Positions 7,946-16,183 of a stretch of DNA of 64,000 nt are shown piece by piece. Position 1 is the first letter of the stretch. Each line of letters begins with the position of its first letter. Made by a program: the position numbers and the translations under genes. The notes below the pieces were generated by a model, which saw only the letters and a list, made by a program, of their open reading frames with translations, searched no databases and was not told the DNA's origin. Source of the stretch: Actinomycetota bacterium (GTDB lineage: Bacteria; Actinomycetota; Thermoleophilia; Solirubrobacterales; 70-9); the NCBI GenBank assembly GCA_018268655.1, contig JAFDWC010000001.1, positions 1 to 64,000 of the forward strand. Reading direction: 5' to 3'.

Positions 7946-8982
7946 CAGCCACTCCCCCCCACCTGGACCAACCGCAGCGGCTCCGCCGAGGCGGCGAGCA
8001 GCGGCGCGACCGCGGTGCTGCCCACGGCCGGCTCGCCGGCGACCCGCCCTTCCCGGTCGAGCACCAGCGCGCCGGGGAAGCCGTTGATGCCGAGCGCCCG
8101 CGCCCGCTCGAAGTCGTCGAGCAGAAGCACCGGGCCGAGCTCGTGCTGCGCCGCCTTGGCGGCGACGGCGGCGGGCTCGCCGAGGCTGATCACGACCGGC
8201 CGCGGATCGGCCAGCGGGTCGCGCTGCAGCCGCGCGACCTCCGCCAGCAGCGGCTCGCAGGCGCCGCAGCCGGGGTCGCTGAAGAAGAGGATCAGGCCGC
8301 GGCCGTCGTCCAGCAGCTCGTCGAGCTCGACCACGTCGCCGTCGAGCGTCGGCAGCGCGAAGCCGGGCGTCAGCTCGCCGACCGGGAGGCCGCGCGGGGC
8401 GCCGCCGCCGCTGGCGCCGGGGCCATCCGCGGCAACCGCCGCCAGCTCGGCGACGAGCCGGCCGTTCTGCTTCATCAGCTGCCAGGAGAAGGCGAGGTTG
8501 ACCGCCGCTGCCAGCAGCGCCAGGCCAGCCAGGATCCCGACCGCGGCGGTCGCGTCGAGGTCGCCGATCCAGGCCAGGGCGCCCGGGCCCGGCTCGCTCC
8601 AGCCGGCGACGGCGACGAACCCGGCGAGGGCCATGAGGGCGACATTGCGGGCGAGCGTCCAGCGGCTGACGTGGCTCGGGGCGAGCGCCCCGAAGCAGTT
8701 GCACTCGACCTCCTCGCCGCTGCGGAGGACGCGGGCGACGCCGACCGTGAAGGCGGCGAGCAGGAGGAAGGCGCCGAGGCCGGCCCAGGGCGCGGTCGCC
8801 GCCGGTAGCAGGCCGAGCGCGATCGCCAGCTCGGCCAGCGGCAGGGCGATCGCGAGCGGCCTCCGCAGCGCCGCGCCGACCCCGAACTTGGCGAGCGTCG
8901 CCTCGGTCCGATCGCGTCGCGCCAGCTTGCCGACGCCGGCGACCACGAAGATGGCGGCGAGCAGAAGCCGGGCGACGAGCAC
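7945..8982 (-). CDS. MauE/DoxX-like membrane protein fused to redoxin domain
   Basis: Fusion of a four-helix MauE-type membrane domain and a periplasm-facing redoxin (345 residues). The N-terminal half has VARLLLAAIFVVAGVGKLAR and the MauE cysteine motif ECNCFGAL, then helices to about residue 160. The C-terminal half is an AhpC/MauD-like redoxin (GELTPGFALPTLDGDVVELD, then FFSDPGCGACEPLLAEVARL with a CxxC site, and NGFPGALVLDREG with the cis-Pro region). MauE and MauD are needed for disulfide formation in the methylamine dehydrogenase light chain; here they are one protein. GTG at 8982 is preferred because the frame's upstream start (9030) lies inside the repeated 24-bp element. It is coupled to two downstream genes. 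Confidence 0.85.
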   Translation of the reverse strand: MLVARLLLAAIFVVAGVGKLARRDRTEATLAKFGVGAALRRPLAIALPLAELAIALGLLPAATAPWAGLGAFLLLAAFTVGVARVLRSGEEVECNCFGALAPSHVSRWTLARNVALMALAGFVAVAGWSEPGPGALAWIGDLDATAAVGILAGLALLAAAVNLAFSWQLMKQNGRLVAELAAVAADGPGASGGGAPRGLPVGELTPGFALPTLDGDVVELDELLDDGRGLILFFSDPGCGACEPLLAEVARLQRDPLADPRPVVISLGEPAAVAAKAAQHELGPVLLLDDFERARALGINGFPGALVLDREGRVAGEPAVGSTAVAPLLAASAEPLRLVQVGGSG

Positions 8983-9015
8983 GATCGAGAACGGTCCCGC
9001 CCTCAGCCGGTCGGC

Positions 9016-9039
9016 GCAACGTGGTCGCACCGAAGGATT
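9016..9039 (-). promoter_or_regulatory. Repeated 24-bp element, copy 2
   Basis: GCAACGTGGTCG-C-ACCGAAGGATT, differing from 6741-6764 at one base. It lies 34 bases upstream of the GTG at 8982 and about 50 bases past the hydrolase stop. Two near-identical copies in front of two neighbouring genes, both for exported or export-related proteins, suggest a regulatory site. Confidence 0.5.
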
Positions 9040-9091
9040 TGGACCCCCCAGCGCTCCGGACTATCCGAACAGATGCGGGCTCGCGCGGCGC

Positions 9092-9754
9092 TCAGGACAG
9101 GTCGAGCTCGCGGCGATAGGCCTCGAGCCGCTCGGCGAGCTGGCGCGGCTGGCTGAGGGCCGGGCAGTGGCCGCTGTCGATCTCGTCGGGCTCGATTCCC
9201 AGACGCGCTCGCACCACCCCGCGCAGCCAATCCGGCGGGAACATCCGGTCCCGCCCGCACAGCAGGTAACGGGTCGGCACCTCCGGCCAGGCCTCGAGCG
9301 GCCAGGGCTCCGCCCCGGGCGCGTCCGCCTGGTGGCGGCCCCGCTTCATCGCCTCGGCGGCGACCAGCTCAGGCACGTCCTCGTAGAAGATCTCGGTCTC
9401 TCCTTCTCCATCGGGGCCCGGATAGCCGGTGTTGGCCGGCCAGTCGTCCCCGCACTCTCCCGGCGCGGGGACCATCCCGGCGACCAACACCAGGAGCCCG
9501 ACGGCAACCCGGGCGCAGACCAACGGCGCGGTGAAGCCGCCCAGCGACTGGGCGACGAGGATCAGGTCGGGGCCTTCGCGCCCGGCGACCGCCGCGACGA
9601 CCGCGTCGGCGTAGTCGGGGAACCCCGCTCGATCGTCCTCGCACGGCAGGTCCATCGCGATCGCCTCCTGCCCGCGAGCGCGCAGCTCGGGCTCGAGCAG
9701 GTGCCAGTAGAAGGCGCTGTCGCCGGCACCGTGGATGAGCGCGTAGGTCGCCAC
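9092..9754 (-). CDS. Alpha/beta hydrolase
   Basis: Cytoplasmic alpha/beta-hydrolase fold esterase-type enzyme (220 residues). The oxyanion segment IHGAGDSAFYWHLLEPELRA is at the N terminus, the nucleophile elbow AQSLGGFTAPL supplies Ser at about residue 69, and a late SGHCPALSQP gives the catalytic His. CGRDRMFP supplies the likely Asp region. The small size and HGAG start resemble the salicylate-esterase/hydroxynitrile-lyase-like branch. GTG start at 9754. It stands upstream of the MauE-redoxin operon on the same strand with a 50-base gap, so co-transcription is possible but not indicated by function. Substrate unknown. Confidence 0.85.
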   Translation of the reverse strand: MATYALIHGAGDSAFYWHLLEPELRARGQEAIAMDLPCEDDRAGFPDYADAVVAAVAGREGPDLILVAQSLGGFTAPLVCARVAVGLLVLVAGMVPAPGECGDDWPANTGYPGPDGEGETEIFYEDVPELVAAEAMKRGRHQADAPGAEPWPLEAWPEVPTRYLLCGRDRMFPPDWLRGVVRARLGIEPDEIDSGHCPALSQPRQLAERLEAYRRELDLS

Positions 9755-9965
9755 CGAGATTCCCTACCCAGCTTGCCCAGAAGCTACCGGCAACCGGCCG
9801 GGGCCTAACCCTGCCCTGAAGCGGCCGCTTGCGCACTTCACACAACCGTTCTCGCCACTTACACCGACTACGGGGACTCACCGTCGAGCGGGATCGGCGA
9901 GGTATCGTCACGGACCGGACCCCAGCTGTGGATGGACCCTTTACTTCAGACAGGTAACGAACCGT

Positions 9966-10979
9966 TTGATCAACCTATTCTCTGACACTCAGACTCAACC
10001 CTCGGCGCCAATGCGCGAAGCGATCGCGACGGCCGAGGTCGGCGACGAGCAGCGCGGCCTCGACCCGACGGTCAACGCACTGCAGGAGAAGGTCGCCGAG
10101 TTACTCGGCCAGGAGGCGGCCCTGTTTCTGCCGTCGGGGACGATGTGCAACCAGATCGCTCTCCGTCTGCACACGCGGCCGATCGGCGACGAGATCTACC
10201 TGCACCGCAACTCACATCCCGTCGGCGCCGAGGCAGCCGGCGCCTCGGTCCTCGCCGGTGCCCAGATCCTCACGTTCGACGGCGATGCCGGCATGTTCAC
10301 AGCGGCCGACCTGGAAGCGGTCCTGCGCGATCCGAGCGATCGCAACGAACCGCGCTCACGCCTCGTCTGCCTCGAGCAGACCACGGTGCTGGGCGGTGGA
10401 CGCGTCTGGCCGCTGGCGGAGATCGAGGCGGTGCTGGACGTCGCCACCGCGAACGGTCTCCGCAGCCACCTCGACGGCGCCCGCCTGCTCAACGCCGTGG
10501 TCGCCTCCGGGGTCAGCGCGGCGGCCTACGCCGGCGGCTTCGACACCGCCTGGATCGATTTCTCGAAGGGGCTTGGCGCCCCGGTTGGCGCCTGCCTCGC
10601 CGGCTCGCGCGAGCTGATCGACGAAGCCTGGCGCTACAAGCAGATGTACGGCGGCGCGATGCGCCAAGCGGGGATCATCGCGGCCGCCGCTCTCTGGGCA
10701 CTCGAACACAACGTCGAGCGTCTCGCCGAGGACCACGCCAACGCCCGCACCCTCGCCGAGGGACTGGCGGACATCCCCGGCGTCGTCATCGACCCGACCA
10801 CGGTCGAAACAAACATCGTCATCTTCGAAGTTCCCGACGCGGCGGGCCTCACCGCCGGGCTTCTCGCGCGGGAGATCGAACTCAGTCGCTTCGGGAACCG
10901 CCTTCGTGCCGTCACCCACCTCGACGTCGACGCCGCCGCGATCGAGCAGACGCTGGCAGCCGTCCGCGAGTTGATCTGA
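9966..10979 (+). CDS. Threonine-aldolase-family PLP enzyme
   Basis: PLP-dependent beta-hydroxy-amino-acid aldolase of fold type I (337 residues), in known members cleaving L-threonine or allo-threonine to glycine and acetaldehyde. The family start [20 protein letters not shown], the substrate/PLP pocket [30 protein letters not shown] and the Schiff-base lysine in [11 protein letters not shown] (about residue 201) are all present. TTG start; the frame has no better start and the first residues are conserved. It is followed after 44 bases by an amidase and is convergent with the RidA/ABC operon. It might instead act on another 3-hydroxy amino acid supplied by that transporter. Confidence 0.88.
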   Translation: MINLFSDTQTQPSAPMREAIATAEVGDEQRGLDPTVNALQEKVAELLGQEAALFLPSGTMCNQIALRLHTRPIGDEIYLHRNSHPVGAEAAGASVLAGAQILTFDGDAGMFTAADLEAVLRDPSDRNEPRSRLVCLEQTTVLGGGRVWPLAEIEAVLDVATANGLRSHLDGARLLNAVVASGVSAAAYAGGFDTAWIDFSKGLGAPVGACLAGSRELIDEAWRYKQMYGGAMRQAGIIAAAALWALEHNVERLAEDHANARTLAEGLADIPGVVIDPTTVETNIVIFEVPDAAGLTAGLLAREIELSRFGNRLRAVTHLDVDAAAIEQTLAAVRELI

Positions 10980-11023
10980 ACCTCGCCGATGGGCTCGATG
11001 CGGCAGTCAGACCGTCGACCGAA

Positions 11024-12481
11024 GTGATCGACGGCGCGGATCAAACAGGCACCCCACCTTGGAGCCTCACTCTGTCCGGGGCGTCCCGCGCGATCGCCGC
11101 CGGTCATCTCAGTTGCGCCGATCTCGCGCGGTCGGTCCTCACCCGGATCGAGACAACCGAGCCGGAGATCCATGCGTATGAGTACGTCTCCTCTGATTCG
11201 CTACTGGCGGAGGCCGAGCGCGCTGACGTCGAGTTGAACGAGTCGGGCCCGCGCGGACCCCTGCACGGCATACCGTTCGCGATCAAGGACATCGTCGATG
11301 TCGCCGGGTTGGCGACGACAGCCAGCTCGCCTTCTCGCCGTGGCCTGGTGCCGGCGGCGGATGCTGAGGTGGTGAGGCGACTCCGGGCGGCGGGCGCGCT
11401 GATCTGTGGAAAGACCGTCACCGATGAGTTCGGGCTGGGTGTCGAAAGCCCGCCCACCCGCTCGCCGTGGGATCGGGATCGCATACCGGGCGGGTCGAGC
11501 GGTGGATCGGGTGCCGCCGTCGCCGCGGACTCCTGCATCGCCGCGATCGGCGCCGACACCGCCAGCTCGATCCGGCTGCCCGCCGCGATCTGCGGGATCG
11601 TCGGGCTCAAGCCGACCTACGGTCGGGTCAGCAAGCGCGGGGCGATCCCGGTCGCATGGAGCTGCGATCACATCGGCCCGATGACAAAGACGGTCGCGGA
11701 TTGCGCGCGCGTCCTCCAGGTCATCGCGGGCCCCGACCCGGCGGACCCGGCGTCGGCCTCGCGAGAGCCCCCGAACTGGCTCGCCTCGCTCGAGCGTGGC
11801 GTCTCCGGGCTCAGGATCGGGGTGCCGCGAACGGGCTTCTTCGAGCCCTGCGACGGCGAGGTGGAGAGCCTCGTCCGGGAGGCGATCGCCGCGCTCGTGG
11901 CGGAGGGAGCCGAAGCCGTCGACGTCGACATTCCCCACATCGATCTGGTGCTGCCGGTCGCCTTGGTCATCACCCTGGTCGAGAGCGCCGCGTACCATCG
12001 TCCTTGGCTCGAGCAGCGACGGGGAGAGTACGGCGAGCAGGTACGGACGCTGCTCGACGCGGGCGCGCTGGTGCCAGGCCCGAATTACATCGACGCGCAA
12101 CGTGCCCGCAGGGTGATCGCCGCTTCGGTCCGCCGGACGTTCGACGACCATCGGCTCGACCTGCTGGCGACGCCGGCAGCCCCGGTGCTCGCCCCACGGG
12201 TCGGCGAAAAGACGGTCGCGATCGGCGCTGGCGAGCCACAGTCGGCGATGCTCGCCCTGGCGCGAAACCTCGCCCCCTTCAACCTCACCGGGCAGCCCGC
12301 GCTCAGCCTTCCCTGCGGCTTCAGCCGGGGCCAACCGGTCGGACTGCAACTGGTCGCGCGCCCGTTCGACGAGGCGACGATCTTTGGCGCCGGGAATGCC
12401 TACGAGTCGATCACCACCTGGCACCTCTCGAAGCCAGTGATCCCGTCGCCCCCCACCCGCGGCACGACTCCGCCTCGGTGA
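11024..12481 (+). CDS. Amidase-signature-family amidase
   Basis: Amidohydrolase of the amidase-signature family (485 residues), cleaving a carboxamide or a C-N bond in a small molecule. The catalytic Lys is in PFAIKDIVDVAG, the cis-Ser in the glycine/serine loop PGGSSGGSGAAVAA, and the nucleophile Ser in GADTASSIRLPAAICGIVGL (the usual TGGS is replaced by TASS). The C-terminal QPALSLPCGF and GLQLVARPFDEATI segments are typical. The open frame runs much farther upstream inside the aldolase gene; GTG at 11024 gives the normal family length. Probably co-transcribed with the aldolase. Substrate unknown; atzF- or gatA-like roles cannot be excluded. Confidence 0.85.
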   Translation: MIDGADQTGTPPWSLTLSGASRAIAAGHLSCADLARSVLTRIETTEPEIHAYEYVSSDSLLAEAERADVELNESGPRGPLHGIPFAIKDIVDVAGLATTASSPSRRGLVPAADAEVVRRLRAAGALICGKTVTDEFGLGVESPPTRSPWDRDRIPGGSSGGSGAAVAADSCIAAIGADTASSIRLPAAICGIVGLKPTYGRVSKRGAIPVAWSCDHIGPMTKTVADCARVLQVIAGPDPADPASASREPPNWLASLERGVSGLRIGVPRTGFFEPCDGEVESLVREAIAALVAEGAEAVDVDIPHIDLVLPVALVITLVESAAYHRPWLEQRRGEYGEQVRTLLDAGALVPGPNYIDAQRARRVIAASVRRTFDDHRLDLLATPAAPVLAPRVGEKTVAIGAGEPQSAMLALARNLAPFNLTGQPALSLPCGFSRGQPVGLQLVARPFDEATIFGAGNAYESITTWHLSKPVIPSPPTRGTTPPR

Positions 12482-12496
12482 GCCCCTGGCGGCCGC

Positions 12497-13108
12497 CTAC
12501 GGCACGCGGGAAGAATCGACGCAGATCAATCTCATCGGCTCGGTCTCGCTGCCGTTGCGCAGTAGGTGCGGCCTTTCGGCCGAGTAACAGGCAGCGTCAC
12601 CAACGCGCAGCCAGCGCGGCTGCGAACCATCCAGTTCGAGCACGAGTTCCCCCTCGAGGACGAACAGAAACTCATGGCCGGCGTGTTGACCGTAGTCCCA
12701 GCGGCCGGCGCCGGGCTCGAACTCGACCAACATCGGCATCATCGCGCGGCTCGGATTCGAACTGAGAACGAAGATGTTGATGCCCTCGGACGGAGATTGC
12801 AGCATCTGCCTCTCGCCCACGGGAACGACCTCTGGATCGGCGCCGTGCAGGTCCGGCAGCAGATCCGCCAGCGACACACCGTAGAACTGCATCAGCCTGA
12901 TCAGCCGCCCGATCGTGATGTCGGAACGTTCGTTCTCCACCAGGGAGAGAAACGACACCGAGATCTGGGTGGCCTCGGCAACCTCGGCAAGCGTCAAGCC
13001 GCGTTCGCGGCGCAGGGTCCGAAGACCGACGCCGATCGCCCCTTCGCTCTGCGCTGGGGAGCCTTCTACATCCTGCACCTGCCTACTGTCCTTGGTCGTA
13101 GCCGTCAC
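12497..13108 (-). CDS. XRE-family regulator with cupin sensor domain
   Basis: Transcription regulator (203 residues) with an N-terminal XRE helix-turn-helix (LRTLRRERGLTLAEVAEATQ, then SFLSLVENERSDITIGRL) and a C-terminal small cupin (HAGHEFLFVLEGELVLELDG, then SAERPHLLRNGS). This architecture is common for regulators of amino-acid, amine or sugar catabolic operons, with the cupin binding the inducer. It is the last gene of the leftward RidA/ABC operon, 48 bases after RidA, and is convergent with the amidase (15-base gap). It probably controls this island. Confidence 0.9.
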   Translation of the reverse strand: MTATTKDSRQVQDVEGSPAQSEGAIGVGLRTLRRERGLTLAEVAEATQISVSFLSLVENERSDITIGRLIRLMQFYGVSLADLLPDLHGADPEVVPVGERQMLQSPSEGINIFVLSSNPSRAMMPMLVEFEPGAGRWDYGQHAGHEFLFVLEGELVLELDGSQPRWLRVGDAACYSAERPHLLRNGSETEPMRLICVDSSRVP

Positions 13109-13156
13109 CGCCCCGGATCTTACTCAAGCCCCTTTGCGCTCCACACACCCTGGATT

Positions 13157-13567
13157 TCAGGCATCGTGCCCACCGCTCTTCACCGCGCCGGATGCAATCG
13201 CGTCCAGCTCGACCTCGACCAGGCAGTCCTCGGGTATCAGCTCGGCCACTGAGAGGGTCGTGTTGGCGGGGTCGACACCGGCGAAGATCTCACCGTGCAC
13301 CTTGATCGGACCGAGCCAGTCCGCCCCTGCCAACAGGTATATCCGCGTGCGCACGACATCCTCGCGACGCGCCCCGAGGGCCTCCGCCGCGTCAAGCGCG
13401 CGCTGAAACGCCTCGCGGGTCTGGTTTGCGGAATCGCCGGGGAAGAGGGCCTTCCCACTCTCATCGAGCGCTGCCGTGCCGCTCACCGCGACCACGTCCC
13501 CCAGCCGCGCAGCGCGCGAGTAGGACGCCATCTCCTCGAACCTACTTCCGCTCCTGACTCTGTCCAT
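13157..13567 (-). CDS. RidA/YjgF-family deaminase
   Basis: Trimeric RidA-like protein (136 residues) that in characterised members hydrolyses reactive enamine/imine intermediates made by PLP or flavin enzymes. Family segments AARLGDVVAVSGTAALDESG, TRIYLLAGADW and a C-terminal ECLVEVELDAIA-like strand (here EDCLVEVELDAIA) are visible. ATG at 13567 is chosen because GGAGG sits eight bases upstream; the GTG at 13576 overlaps that Shine-Dalgarno. It follows the ATPase gene by 47 bases in the ABC operon. Its presence fits a pathway using the nearby PLP enzymes and FAD oxidase. Confidence 0.88.
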   Translation of the reverse strand: MDRVRSGSRFEEMASYSRAARLGDVVAVSGTAALDESGKALFPGDSANQTREAFQRALDAAEALGARREDVVRTRIYLLAGADWLGPIKVHGEIFAGVDPANTTLSVAELIPEDCLVEVELDAIASGAVKSGGHDA

Positions 13568-13614
13568 CCACCGCACCTCCGACTGTATTTGCGACCGTAA
13601 GTAAGAGTCTGCTT

Positions 13615-14367
13615 TCAGTGCTCGTCGGCCGCGGCGTCGACGTCCCTAGGCCGACCGCCGAGATAGAGCTCGGCGATGGCGGGGTCGGACAGCAGCTCCA
13701 CGCCCGTGCCCTCGAAGCGAGCCTGCCCCAGGTCCAGGACGTAGCCGCGGTCCGCCATGCCCAGCGCCCGCCGTGCGTTCTGCTCGACCATCAACACCGT
13801 CGCCCCCGCCTCGCGAACCTCTTCGATCTTCTCCCAGACGATCTCCACGACACCCGGATCGACCCCAGCGGACGGCTCATCCAGCAACAGCAGGTGGGGC
13901 GCGGGGATCAGCGCCCGCGCCATCGCCAGCATCTGTCGCTCGCCGCCGGAGAGGATCTCGGCCGGCTGACGACGCCGCTCCGCCAACCTGGGGAAGAGGG
14001 CGAATATCCGCTCCTTGGCCGGTCCGATCTCGACCCCCGGAAACGGCATCGCGCCGACCTCTAGGTTCTCCTCGACGGTGAGGCGCGGGAAGATGTTCTC
14101 GCGCTGCGGCACGTAGCCGACGCCGCGGCGGGCGATCGCGTGGGGCTTGGAGCCGGTCACGTCTTCGCCGGCGATCGAGATCCGCCCCCGCCTGACCTCG
14201 ACCAGCCCGCAGAGGCACTTGATCAAGGTCGACTTCCCGGCCCCGTTCGGCCCGATCACCACCACCATCTCGCCCTGCTCGATCCGCAGGTCCACCCCGC
14301 GGACGATGTCCACACCCGGCCGGTAGCCGGCGACGAGATCCTCCACGCTCAGGATCGGCCCGCTCAC
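13615..14367 (-). CDS. livF: Branched-chain-type ABC transporter ATPase (LivF-like)
   Basis: ATP-hydrolysing subunit (250 residues) of a branched-chain amino acid type importer. Walker A GPNGAGKSTLIK, Q-loop, signature LSGGERQMLAMARAL and Walker B LLLLDEPSAGVDP are complete, and RRGVGYVPQRENIFPRLTVE is typical of LivF. The GTG start (GTGA) overlaps the LivG stop by four bases. The open frame continues far upstream inside livG and that part is a shadow. It is the fifth gene of a seven-gene operon. The symbol reflects family only; the substrate need not be a branched-chain amino acid. Confidence 0.92.
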   Translation of the reverse strand: MSGPILSVEDLVAGYRPGVDIVRGVDLRIEQGEMVVVIGPNGAGKSTLIKCLCGLVEVRRGRISIAGEDVTGSKPHAIARRGVGYVPQRENIFPRLTVEENLEVGAMPFPGVEIGPAKERIFALFPRLAERRRQPAEILSGGERQMLAMARALIPAPHLLLLDEPSAGVDPGVVEIVWEKIEEVREAGATVLMVEQNARRALGMADRGYVLDLGQARFEGTGVELLSDPAIAELYLGGRPRDVDAAADEH

Positions 14368-15230
14368 TCGTCGTCCCCTCCCAAAACTCCGTCGGCGACG
14401 GTGCCGTTGGGTTTGCCGAGACCGAGGTAGGCGTTGAGAACCCGCTCCTCGCCGCGGATCAGATCGGGTGTCCCGGCGGCGATCACGGTGCCGCCCGCCA
14501 TCACCACCACCTGCTCGGCGTGTCGCATCACCGTCTCGAGGTCGTGCTCGACGAAGAGGATGGTCAGCCCGTGACGGTCGCGGGCCTCCTCGATGTGCTT
14601 CATCAGAGCCAGGCCCATCGTCGGGTTGACTCCGGCGAGCGGCTCGTCGAGCAGCAGCACGCGGGGCCTCATCATCAGGGCCCTGGCCATCTCCAGCAGC
14701 TTGCGCTGGCCGCCCGAGAGGGTGCCTGCTCGCTCGTCCGCCTTGCTGGCGAGGTCGAAGCCCGCCAGCAGCTCCAGCGCCTGCTCGCGAACCTCCCTCT
14801 CGCGCTTTCGCGCGCTCAGCGGGCGCAGCCACATCGACGTCAACCCCTCGCCGGGATGGTCCACCGCTCCCACCAGCATGTTGTCGAGGACCGAGAGCGC
14901 GGCGAAGATCCTGGTCATCTGAAAGGTGCGAACTACTCCCCAGCGCGCCACCTTCTCCGGTGGGTTGCCGGATATCTTCCGGCCCAGGTGGGTGACGCTG
15001 CCGCTGTCCGGCTTGAGGAAGCCGCTGATGAGATCGAACATCGTCGTCTTCCCGGCGCCGTTGGGGCCGATCAGGGCGGAAACCGAGCCCTCGGCGACGG
15101 AGAAGCTCGCATCACGCACGGCGGCCACGCCGCGAAACGCTTTCGATACCTGCTCGACCGAGATCGCGAGGCCCTCACGGCTCTGGTCGGCACCGGCCCC
15201 GCCGGCAACCCCCGAAGCGGAAGCGCTCAC
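14364..15230 (-). CDS. livG: Branched-chain-type ABC transporter ATPase (LivG-like)
   Basis: Second ATPase (288 residues) of the importer. Walker A IGPNGAGKTTMFDLISGFLK, signature LSGGQRKLLEMARALMM, Walker B VLLLDEPLAGVNPTMG and the LivG-type tail GTPDLIRGEERVLNAYLG are all present. About 25 extra N-terminal residues precede the usual start of the domain. GTG start, overlapping the LivM stop by four bases. It pairs with LivF on the cytoplasmic face of LivH/LivM. Confidence 0.92.
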   Translation of the reverse strand: MSASASGVAGGAGADQSREGLAISVEQVSKAFRGVAAVRDASFSVAEGSVSALIGPNGAGKTTMFDLISGFLKPDSGSVTHLGRKISGNPPEKVARWGVVRTFQMTRIFAALSVLDNMLVGAVDHPGEGLTSMWLRPLSARKREREVREQALELLAGFDLASKADERAGTLSGGQRKLLEMARALMMRPRVLLLDEPLAGVNPTMGLALMKHIEEARDRHGLTILFVEHDLETVMRHAEQVVVMAGGTVIAAGTPDLIRGEERVLNAYLGLGKPNGTVADGVLGGDDE

Positions 15231-16183
15231 CTTCCCCCTGCCCCTTCGCTCCTGCGCCCGAATATCCCCTGCGGTCGCCAGACGGCGAAGGCGATCAGGA
15301 TCGCCCCGATCAGGACGAACCGCAGCGCCGCGAATTTCGCTTCCGAGAGCGGCAGTTCCAGAGTGGTCGTCGCTTCCAGCACGAACTGCAGGCCGACCAC
15401 CCCGACCAGCACGCCCCAGTAGCTCCCGAGCCCACCCACCAACAGCATCGCCAGGGCGATGAAGGTGACTTCGGGGAGGAAGGATTCCGTGCTCAGGGAG
15501 CTGAGATCGAGGACGAGGAGATAGCCGGCGATCGAAGCCAGGAACGCCGCGATCGCGAGCGACTGCAGCTTGCAGCGGAAGACCGGCTTGCCGAGCGCGC
15601 GAGCCGCGTTTTCATCCTCCCTGATCGCCTCCAGCACCCGGCCCCACGGCGTCCGTTGCAGCAACATCAGCAACCCGAGGGCGATCAGCAACAGCGCCGC
15701 GCCGACGAGCAAAAGTGGCACCAGGTAGTAGGCCGGCCCGAGGCCGAGGGCGCTGCTGATCGAGTTCGACAGCTTCTGCCATTCGGAATTGAATCCAATC
15801 AAGCCTTCGGTCCCGCCCGTGAGGCTGTGCAGGTTCTGGATCGTGTAGCGAACCACTTCCGCCGCGGCGATCGTCGCGATCGCGAAATAGTCACCGCGCA
15901 GCCTCAGCGTCGATATGCCCAGGACCAAGGCGAAGGCGATCGCGATCGCACTCGACACCGGCAGGGCGAGCCACAGCGACCAGTGGGCGCGGACGATGAG
16001 CACGCCCATCGCGTAGGCGCCCACCGCCATGAACCCGGCCTGGGCGAAGTTGTAGATGCCGGTGAAGCCGATGTTGAGCTGAAGGCCAGCGGTCAGCAGC
16101 CCGTAGATCGTGGCGAGGAGGCCGACCCCGATCCAGAACTGGACGTCGACCACATACGAGAGATCAGCCAGCAGGTTCGGCAT
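15227..16183 (-). CDS. livM: Branched-chain-type ABC transporter permease (LivM-like)
   Basis: Integral membrane permease (318 residues). Hydrophobic helices and the LivM segments LQLNIGFTGIYNFAQAGFMA, ISTLRLRGDYFAIATIAAAE and the cytoplasmic coupling loop WGRVLEAIREDENAARALGK are visible. The start ATG at 16183 overlaps the LivH stop as TGATG; the upstream extension of the open frame is discarded. It pairs with LivH to form the transmembrane channel. Confidence 0.92.
   Translation of the reverse strand: MPNLLADLSYVVDVQFWIGVGLLATIYGLLTAGLQLNIGFTGIYNFAQAGFMAVGAYAMGVLIVRAHWSLWLALPVSSAIAIAFALVLGISTLRLRGDYFAIATIAAAEVVRYTIQNLHSLTGGTEGLIGFNSEWQKLSNSISSALGLGPAYYLVPLLLVGAALLLIALGLLMLLQRTPWGRVLEAIREDENAARALGKPVFRCKLQSLAIAAFLASIAGYLLVLDLSSLSTESFLPEVTFIALAMLLVGGLGSYWGVLVGVVGLQFVLEATTTLELPLSEAKFAALRFVLIGAILIAFAVWRPQGIFGRRSEGAGGR

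Noticed and set aside
10145-11023. N-terminal 290 residues of the long frame containing the amidase
   Set aside because: The translation is Arg/Pro-rich shadow of the aldolase gene in another frame. The amidase family start fits GTG 11024.
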